Assembly: GCF_026151205.1 (NCBI RefSeq)
Contig: NC_087080.1
Span: 2,521,096-2,585,095, forward strand
Source: Bolinopsis microptera
Lineage: Eukaryota > Ctenophora > Tentaculata > Lobata > Bolinopsidae
Length of the DNA: 64,000 nt
Reading direction: 5' to 3'
The notes under the pieces were generated by a model that saw nothing but the letters and a program-made list of their open reading frames with translations, ran no database searches and had not been told where the DNA came from. The translations under genes and the position numbers were made by a program. The stretch's first letter is position 1. The number at the start of each line of letters is the position of its first letter. Shown here one piece after another: positions 57,001 to 64,000 of the stretch.

Positions 57001-60000
57001 TGAGTGTATTTATCAGTACATGTGTGATAATGCTTGTTTTTCAGTGTGAGTGAAGTTTTAGTTAGTGCTAAGCGGGTGCCTACTAGGCTTTTAACTTTCT
57101 ATACAGGACTGGATAGTCTTCAGACTGTTTTAAAGCTTATTTTTAGTGCAAGAGTTGGTTGCTAGGCATTGCATTTATCTAAGCAGCGCCTGTATTCAAT
57201 AATTAATGAAATCTTATTAGCGGATTTAGGTATATAATTATTGTATATATAATATATTATTGTATGTATAAATTCTTGAGTAAACATTAACCAGTAAACA
57301 AAGCTGGTTCCCAATCAATCAGGCAAATATCTAACTGAAATTTTAGTGGAAAATCGTTCATTTTTCGAAGAATTTGTGCCCAAATTTTCGGTCGCCCAAA
57401 TGAGTTCAAATTTTCTGCCCAAATTTTTCGGGCTCAAATAAATTGTGCTCAATATAATGGCACACAAATTTTTGGGAACTAAGGTATATCTCTTGACCCG
57501 AAAAGGAAATTTGGGTTAAAGAGTTTAGAATTTCAAAAATGGTCTTTAAGCACATTTTTCCGAAAACGGCAGCTTTGCTGTGATGAACGCCGCTGGTAAA
57601 CTAACATAAGAATTGTAGAAGTTATTGAAGTTAAAGAAGTATGAAAGACCCATAATATAATATTGACTGCACATATGAAACCCATTCCGCAGTGGATATA
57701 TCCGCCGCAAAGCTGAGATCGAATAGTGAAACACAGTTCAACGAGCTTTCAACTGGTTACCGTGACAACAACTCAGAGTCTGAGCCGCGCAGTTGGGGGG
57801 ACAGCATGTCAGACATTTCACAGTGCAGTAGCAGCAACAGACCCGTCAGTCTGTGTGTGAAATACGCTGAATCTGAGGTTGGTTGGTAGTAAAGTATGAA
57901 GTTCAATGTTGGTGGGGTCGTTGGCAAACAAACCTGCTAATTCAAATTGTACCTTAGTGATTGTGGGGGATGTAGGAGTTCGCTACCGAGATCAGTATTT
58001 TTACTTTTCAGTTTTCTAGCGCGACAAAACTATCCACCAGGATAACTTGCTGGCGATAGAATCGGATTTGGAGGCGCTTGAAGATGAGACGAGCTATGAC
58101 AAGTTGCAACGCCAGTTTGACAACAGTAAACTATCAGATATATTCGACTACGAACAAGGTAAGAAGGTCAAGGTAAGAAGGATTGGGGATACAAGTGTAT
58201 TATTAGTGAAAATAATTAAGTTATTTTTGTATGTTCTTTCGCTGACAACCATGAATTAAAATAAGGGCTACTAATTAAATGTCCGGAAACAATTTTTTAA
58301 ATTGAATAACGGACACTCAATAAATGAGACTTTTCAATATTAGCATGTATCTGATTATAGTAGCTCGACCCCTCAGAACAGCGAAGGAGGTCAATGTCAG
58401 CGATCCCGACTAAGAAGCCCCGACCCATCTTCCTCAAGGGGAACGAATCCCCAGCCCAGTCACGAGTCACGTGACTGGAAAATAAGTCGGTTGATTTTAT
58501 TTGATGGCTTATTGTATACACTGTAATCTGTATATTGTATAATGTATATTGTATAATGTATACACTGTATAGTGTATATTGTATAATGTATACACTGTAT
58601 ATTGTATAATGTATATTGTATATTGTATACTCTGTATATTGTATAATTGGTTCATTGATTAACAAATAATCAGAAGCAGTCGAGTCTGAACAGATGACTT
58701 TGCTTTTCAAGTTGATGCATCACTCGGAACTAATGGTCTAATGACTAACAATAATTATGAGCGCACTTTTGCAGTGCACCGTGCACGCTTTTCTGATGTT
58801 TCGTATGTTTATTTATTTTGATTCACGAGGCTGAAAGTTTTTTTGCAGGTTTTATCGGTATGAAAATGTTGTGATATTTCAAAATTGCTGATAAATTCTG
58901 ATCTTTTAATTGAGTCAAGTGTTGTGAACTTTTTGTTTGGTACTATAAATATCACGATCTTGAAAAAAAATTCAGAATTGAAAAAAAACCCATCTTGTCA
59001 CTCGAAGTGGAAAAAACAAATACACACTGTGTACCTAAATTGCTTAAAATTGTTTCGCGAATTTCGGTTTCTCTATTAACTGATGTTTAATGTTTGAGAT
59101 GGAACCCCGATACATGACAATGGGGGTCACGACGTGACACAAGATTTTCTATAAACTTAATGCTAAATACTTATCATTTTCTTTCTCTCGGTGAATTTCT
59201 AAAAGTGCTATCAAAGAACAAATAGTTAAACAATAAATCACGCTGATTATTACTCTCAAGATCGAAGACTTTTTACAAATACCAACAATTATCCTAAAAA
59301 TATTTACTTCACGAAATATCTAAAGCTTCAACACTTAAAAGTAAAGCGTTTTACGACTGTATGGATTTGGTTAGTGGATCATGGATGCTCAGTGTCCGTC
59401 TTCACTGCATTGTGGAATGTGGATTTTCATTTTCATTTTGATGGGGAGCCAAAATGTTTCTTCTCCCCAGGGACTAGGGGAGGAGAATTTGCCTCTGTCA
59501 TATGATATTCGATTAACCAATCAGCTTCCGGCCTTGACCTAAAAATTGCCAAAAAAATTGAACACGTTATATGAGAACGACCACTTATCTAGATAAAATG
59601 TATGAAACCGATGATGAAAAGCCTTTTCTCAACCAGACCGATACATCGGGTCATACTAGTTTTCTCGCCACTGAGCTGTCACAGACTCACATGACAGTTC
59701 ATCTGATGATGAAATATTTATTTTAAATAACTCATTTTTACTCTTATTGTCCGCATATAATATTATGGTTGGCTCCATTCTTCTGTTCACCAATGACATA
59801 CAAATTTAAAGAATCTTGAAAATTCTTTGGCGAGTGAATAATAATAGCAATGATAAATAAAACCAAATCACACTCATTTTTCCATCCTTTTTCCGCATAG
59901 AGACGAGCATTGCTCTGCTCCAACATCTTCCTCAACAATCACGTGATACGTAACCACACGTGCTGCCAGCCGGCTATCACTTAATACATCACTTTTACAC

Positions 60001-63000
60001 GTGAGAGAAATAATACATTACTCCCACTGGGATTACACACCGACAAAGGTATGTGTACGGCCCAAATTTCGTTTGGTATAATGGATCAGTTTTGGGCGGG
60101 GTGTTGTTTAAATCAGACTTTTTAGCACGTGCAAGAGTTGCTAATTACAATGAGAACACATTGCCACATATCGTATTTAGAGATGAAGATTTCGTTTAAG
60201 GTATAGCGCCTCGTTATTATGCTGATCTGCTAATTTTCTCATCACATCCTGGGAGACTTTGCACTTGCCGTTAGCTTGTTTGTGTGAGAGTGAGCTACGT
60301 CATTGGTATGATTTGTACATTATACCACGTGTTCTTCTTGCTTTGAAACGCAGATCTTACTGGATAAATTATGAGATTGTTGTTTTGTATCTTAATAAAT
60401 CAGTCATCCATCACACCGATTCATAGGGCCATTACACGCGTAAAATACACGCTAAATGCTAATCCATTCTTATTGTATTGTATTGTGCGAACTTCTTTTG
60501 TTACGTCCAATAAGTGATCGTACTTTGCTAACTTGAATTGTAAAATTGAAACTTTGTTTTTTAAGACTCGGTGATTACTTATACAAAGTTTTAAGCTTCT
60601 GCAGCAGATATATTACCATGTGACAGAACCAAGTATGGGCGTGGGAGCTTCTTGTGACTCCGGTAAAGAATCCAACTTTCTGATTAAACATCCAATCGTA
60701 TCTTGTATTTATAATGATCAAACTTCACTTCTTTCCATCCAAAAACAATGAATCAGAATATGTTCAGATCATCACCTCTAACTTTCAAGATTCATAAACA
60801 TGTACATATTAGGCGTATCGCCTTTCTATTGTAAGCGCACTTATATTTTATATAGACAACGTCAGGTAATTCAGAAAAGGAGTTTCTGTTGATGCAGGCA
60901 AAGGACTTGTCTCATGAACTACGACACACCAGAACAGTTTGTGATACTCTAAAAGACGAGGTACACTATTTTTTAATTAATTAATTAATTGAAATGGTTT
61001 TTTGACACATTGTTCATCACGTTATCAGAATATGCATACTTTAAATTCCTCCGTTTGCCAGCTCTCAGACAAGAAAGCAAGATGCGAACGGGCAGAGAGT
61101 GACAAAAAACAGCTGAAATTTGCGGTGAAACAACTAAACGGGAAGTTACACGAATACGAGATAATGATAGCAAGGTTGCAGCACGCCGTGAAGAATAACG
61201 AGATATACGACATGTACGATGAAAACTTGTAAGTTTAGTTTCAGTGGTTAGATAAACGTTATCAAACATGAGGTTCACGTACTGTAGTGCGACACGTACT
61301 CTAGTGCGACACGTACCCTAGTGCGAAACCTCCAAGATCGACACTGTCGCAGTAGAGTACGCTACCTGGATCGTAGTGCGACACGTACCCTAGTGCGACA
61401 GAGAATTTTCAAGGCCGACACTGTCGCACTACAGTGCGCTACCTGGACTGTAGTGCGACACGAACTAAAGTGCGACAAAACACTTTGCACATTCAATAGA
61501 AATTTTACTTTCCATTTTTAATGACAAGAGTGTAGTCGTGTATGAGTAATGGGGTTAAAAATAAATATAAAGTCAAAGATTGCAATCACAATATTCAATT
61601 CAAAATCATTGTTCCAACACACTTCAACTAATCCATTCTGTCATAATCATCGTAGCTATCAATCACAGCGTTCAAGCGACGGTCGTAATCAGTCCACTTC
61701 TTCAGTCGGCGAGGAGGTAGTTGTCTGAGCATCTTCATTGAAGAAGACATGTTGTTCGATGCTTTGGTAGAATCATCGTGACCTTATTTATGGCCCAAGC
61801 ATATGAACTTGTTATCCCAATCGGATATATACCTTCATACGATGCGTGTGATAGGAATGAGGATCATATGCTGCTTAAGAGTAACCCAGTGGATCACACA
61901 CTGCATACGTGGCTTGAACTGACCCGAAAGTTATGATCAGTGGATAACTTCGAAACACGTGATGTGAACTGACGAATCGTATTCGCAAGATCACTTCGAA
62001 ATAAGTGACGTGAACCGACCCGACGAATCACTTAATGGTCCATAAGAAGGATAGGATGTGACCTGAACTTGAAAATAAGTCAGGATATTTTGTCGCACTA
62101 AAGTACGCTACCTGGATAGTAGTGCGACACGTACTGTAGTGCGACAGAGGGTGTTTTTGTCTGACTTCGCACTAGAGTACGTGTCGCACTAGAGTACGTG
62201 TCGCACTACAGTACGATTACCCAAACATGAGTACATAGTATAAATTGATAAGAGAATAAAACTGTGTATAATACTAATATAGTATAGGAGATAAGTATAA
62301 GATTTAACGTTTAGGATTATAGGATTAATTTCAAATGTCAGTGAACTTAATTTAACCCTAAATCTACAGCAGCTCTCATCGATCAAATACTCCGTGTTCG
62401 GCCAGGTGAATACCCGCGTGTGTGTGACTTGGTGGATTAGTGTAGTGTTATAGAGTCTCATGATTTGATAGTTCTTTCATTCAAATTTCTGATTGTTTTT
62501 AATACTTTCAACACTACTGTATAACAAATAATTTAAGAATATGAAATATGAATATGACGTAGAAATTTCGATACGTTATTCAGCTATTTATTTCCATTAA
62601 AATCTGTCTTCACTGAGTCTATTCAGAAACAATCAGAAATTTTAATGAAAGAACTGTGTGTGACTTGTCAAGCGCATTTTTCGACGCTTCAATTTCTGAT
62701 TTTTATTTGTGAAAATATAAAGTGATGTAAACCAGTTTTCATTGTCGAGCTACTTGCACAATATGTAGCTTACATTGAAGTTTATAATCTCCCCAAAATC
62801 ACAGCTCTATGAACTCGTCAGTGTTCAAACTACAGTCACCGATGCCAAAAATGCGGTACTATTATAATATGCACAACGCACACTTCTGGCCTTAACTCTG
62901 ATTTATTGATCAAATTTCGTGTGTTGAGTGTCTTCTTTAGTTTGTCTGGTATTATCCGCAATTTATAACTGATTGGATATTCTTTTATCCCGGGTGCTAC

Positions 63001-64000
63001 TCCTTATTCATCCTAAATATCATAATTTTTTCTGTTTTAAATTCTCACATAGAATAAATTGCAAATATCCCAGATCAGTTTTGGCAAAATTGGGTGACCC
63101 ATAGTAAAAATGTGTCCTCATCTAACTTGGGTGGACTTTAACCTTCTTTTATTTTGGTACAACTTGTTTAAAAGCACTTTATTTATACATAGTGATGGTG
63201 TGCGTAGTTTATTTAAAAACAAACTACGCAAATTAATAAATTTCATGAAGACTAATTTATTTCTCACCAGACGAAGCTACACGAGCATGGACAGTGGAGT
63301 TCACGACACAGCAGTCAGCCCAATGAACGACATCGCAATACAAACGATAGAAGATACTAAGGCATCAGCAGTACAGTGCTCAATGCTCAACGTATCACAT
63401 TTGCAGTCCATCATGGGAGAAATAGACGCTCAGATTGTTTCAGTAAGGAAGAAATGTTGGATTTAAAGTTGCGACTATAGAATTTTTCCATATTGTTGTA
63501 TTAGCCTGATTTAAATTGAAATTCAATTGCAATTCATCGCAAGCCGTCGTAAATGCGCATGAAAACCACAATGATTTTATAACGATCTAGTCAACATGTG
63601 AAATATGAATCAGTAGTTTTAAGATGGGTTAGAAAGCAGCTTTAAACATATCATTTAAGCATGTAAACCGGATTATATTCAAAGCTACTCTAGATTTCTG
63701 TAGAATAAGCCTATCTAATTTGGATATAATATAGCACAATCTTGGAGCTTTGTATTACCAAATCAGAAGTGTTCACTAAACGATTTCATCGAGAACAAAT
63801 AGAGTTGCTTTCTTGATTTGCGTGCAACTTGTACGAATAAAGTTGTTCTGGGTGTGACTTGTAAGAATGTAAAACAAACTGTTGCAGGTGGACGAGATAA
63901 TCACACAGAACAAAACAAGTCTATCAGTGTTAGATAGTTTATTCGAGAGTGAAGCGGAAGTAGTGGAGGAAGATGATAGCAGCAGTGAAAAAGATAGCAG
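54019..64000 (+). CDS. Coiled-coil protein gene, runs off the right edge
   Basis: Eight exons with matching phases: 54019-54178 (ATG at 54019, with a second in-frame ATG near 54130), 54589-54645, 57693-57877, 58020-58158, 60866-60960, 61029-61228, 63271-63442 and 63888 to the edge. Exons 1-3 encode a Ser/Thr-rich region (SEPRSWGDSMSDISQCSSSN). Exons 4-6 give long heptad-like helices (NLLAIESDLEALEDE; KKQLKFAVKQLNGKLHEYE). Exons 7-8 give Ser/Asp-rich sequence with IQT and VQCSML words and an acidic stretch EAEVVEEDDSSSE. There is no catalytic motif, so a scaffold or cytoskeleton/trafficking adaptor is plausible but inferred. Introns 2 and 6 have each taken in a DNA transposon (2.56 kb and 0.95 kb). 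Confidence 0.65.
55251..55748 (-). pseudogene. Truncated pogo/Tigger-type DDE transposase
   Basis: 165 codons open on the minus strand. They correspond to the C-terminal half of a CENP-B/pogo-family DDE domain: WSKGL leader just upstream, ALLISDVFRAQH with the second catalytic Asp, then VPANMTHHLQPLDISIN with the third. The expected N-terminal helix-turn-helix DNA-binding part and the first catalytic Asp are absent. That space in the element is occupied by another ORF on the opposite strand. It cannot move itself, though its ends might be mobilised by a full-length relative. Confidence 0.8.
56143..57003 (+). CDS. LINE ORF1-like nucleic-acid-binding protein inside the pogo element
   Basis: 286 residues from ATG 56143 (context aatcATGg); the frame is open further upstream without an earlier ATG. 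The first 90 residues are unassigned. A coiled coil follows (NLIQNQETLISVQQELSQCKS). After that comes an RRM-like module typical of LINE ORF1/gag-like proteins: RNLLVFGLPEEEQEELE, VERLGKK, RPVKVCL, LANARKLR and FLSPDRSLEQREARKEL. The protein ends in FYIKEGQIFSCSRN. No endonuclease or reverse transcriptase follows within the element. It could be an ORF1-only LINE derivative nested in the transposon, or a captured gene now carried by it. Confidence 0.65.
   Translation: MEKMDLESINYRWDEIYSWSKEQLRNFGKPYGKMTDIADPKFAKSVNKPELVGICSRSYEYIGYLMETVESYRNCCTTLQANLIQNQETLISVQQELSQCKSEKLESMKKIVETSVADSVKEEIKTYSAIVSNSQTVTAPVICPEALKNVVKTVVAEEDRSRNLLVFGLPEEEQEELEVRIGEVLEEIGQKPKVEVERLGKKKTSTCTRPVKVCLTSSLIVHQVLANARKLRQSAKFKTVFLSPDRSLEQREARKELIASMRAKALAEPDKKFYIKEGQIFSCSRN
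57005..57484. other. 3' part of the pogo element after the ORF
   Basis: Non-coding. It holds AT-rich (tatataatatat) sequence and the motif-rich right terminus. Confidence 0.5.
58505..58650. repeat. AT-rich tandem repeat
   Basis: About 15-17 base units of tgtataatgtatacac type, repeated about eight times with variation, in an intron of the coiled-coil gene. Confidence 0.85.
59940..60331. promoter_or_regulatory. Intronic CACGTG cluster, possible enhancer or internal promoter
   Basis: Five perfect CACGTG palindromes lie at 59940, 59957, 59998, 60126 and 60326 in 392 bases. A joined CRE/inverted CCAAT word (tacgtcattgg) is near 60297. The cluster is in the intron before the 60866 exon, so it could drive a shorter isoform. 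Confidence 0.4.
61273..62221. mobile_element. Foldback/MULE-like element, 949 bp, with 10-bp target duplication
   Basis: Both ends consist of repeated gtagtgcgacacgtac-type units in opposite orientation. About 40 bases of the tips pair almost perfectly, and further units extend the arms to about 210 and 130 bases. The perfect 10-bp direct repeat CAAACATGAG flanks it (61263-61272 and 62222-62231). Target duplications of 9-10 bp are typical of Mutator-like elements. It carries one small minus-strand frame and lies in intron 6 of the coiled-coil gene. Confidence 0.75.
61628..61750 (-). CDS. Small basic ORF inside the foldback element
   Basis: 40 residues, ATG at 61750 to TAG at 61628. It begins MSSSMKMLRQLPPRRLKKW and ends in a Tyr/Asp-rich tail (DSYDDYDRMD). 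The split into a basic N-terminal and acidic C-terminal half is protein-like, but the size allows chance. It is the only frame with this character in the otherwise non-coding element. Confidence 0.25.
   Translation of the reverse strand: MSSSMKMLRQLPPRRLKKWTDYDRRLNAVIDSYDDYDRMD
62501..62535. repeat. Second copy of a 35-bp sequence found at the LINE 5' end
   Basis: aatactttcaacactact followed by ataacaaataattt occurs here and at 17711-17745 with one substitution. No other LINE sequence is present at this site. Confidence 0.7.

Larger units (their letters stand above)
54922..57484. mobile_element. pogo/Tigger-like DNA transposon, 2563 bp, with TA target duplication
   Basis: The left terminus CCTTAATTCTCGAAAATTTG and right terminus (complement CCTTAGTTCCCAAAAATTTG) match at 17 of 20 positions and are flanked by TA on both sides (54920-54921, 57485-57486). 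This is the Tc1/mariner/pogo signature. Both ends contain several spaced aaatttgggc-type motifs in both orientations, possible transposase sites. The element carries a truncated transposase (minus) and an intact ORF1-like frame (plus). It lies in intron 2 of the coiled-coil gene. Confidence 0.8.

Overview
This window is AT-rich, intron-bearing animal nuclear DNA. Two well-recognised genes are present: BAF/BANF1 and an SRSF7-type splicing factor with a CCHC zinc knuckle. The mix of CR1-like LINE, Penelope-like, hAT, pogo and foldback elements suggests an invertebrate, perhaps a cnidarian or another early-branching animal. The species cannot be fixed from the sequence alone. No rRNA, tRNA, CRISPR or bacterial-type operon was seen.

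Layout. 1-2.4 kb holds the last phase-consistent exons of a gene entering from the left (+). 2.4-8.3 kb is mostly non-coding, with a 443 bp transposon that has an 8-bp target duplication, clusters of CACGTG boxes and inverted CCAAT boxes, and one unassigned open frame. 8.3-12.8 kb is a complete nine-exon gene (+) for a secreted, cysteine-rich (Ly6/uPAR-like), mucin-stalked, probably GPI-anchored surface protein. 12.8-17.7 kb is repeat-rich. 17.7-23.3 kb is a nearly intact LINE whose first protein combines an AlkB-type dioxygenase with an SGNH esterase. 23.6-24.1 kb has two nested copies of one hAT MITE. BAF follows (24.28-24.82 kb), then the SRSF7-like gene (25.53-27.51 kb), both (+).

28.39-37.69 kb is a giant imperfect palindrome of about 9.3 kb. 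Each arm carries a gene flanked by arrays of about 315 bp repeats. The right-arm gene is intact (534 codons, 34 hexapeptide repeats, C-terminal hydrophobic segment). The left-arm copy is broken. I recognise no known family for this protein, and this is the best candidate here for an undescribed mobile system. At 38.1 kb there is a small single-pass membrane protein frame.

39.8-50.5 kb is a minus-strand gene of at least 13 phase-compatible exons encoding a charged, low-complexity, partly coiled-coil protein. Its introns hold an antisense Penelope-like reverse transcriptase ORF, a MITE and a microRNA-like hairpin. 54.0-64.0 kb is a plus-strand coiled-coil gene running off the right edge. Its introns hold a 2.56 kb TA-flanked pogo/Tigger-like element with a LINE ORF1-type gene inside, a CACGTG cluster and a 949 bp foldback/MULE-like element with a 10-bp target duplication. 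The two genes diverge, and a CRE/E-box cluster near 53.3 kb lies between them.

All exon calls come from reading splice sites and checking that reading phase carries across every junction. No homology search was run.
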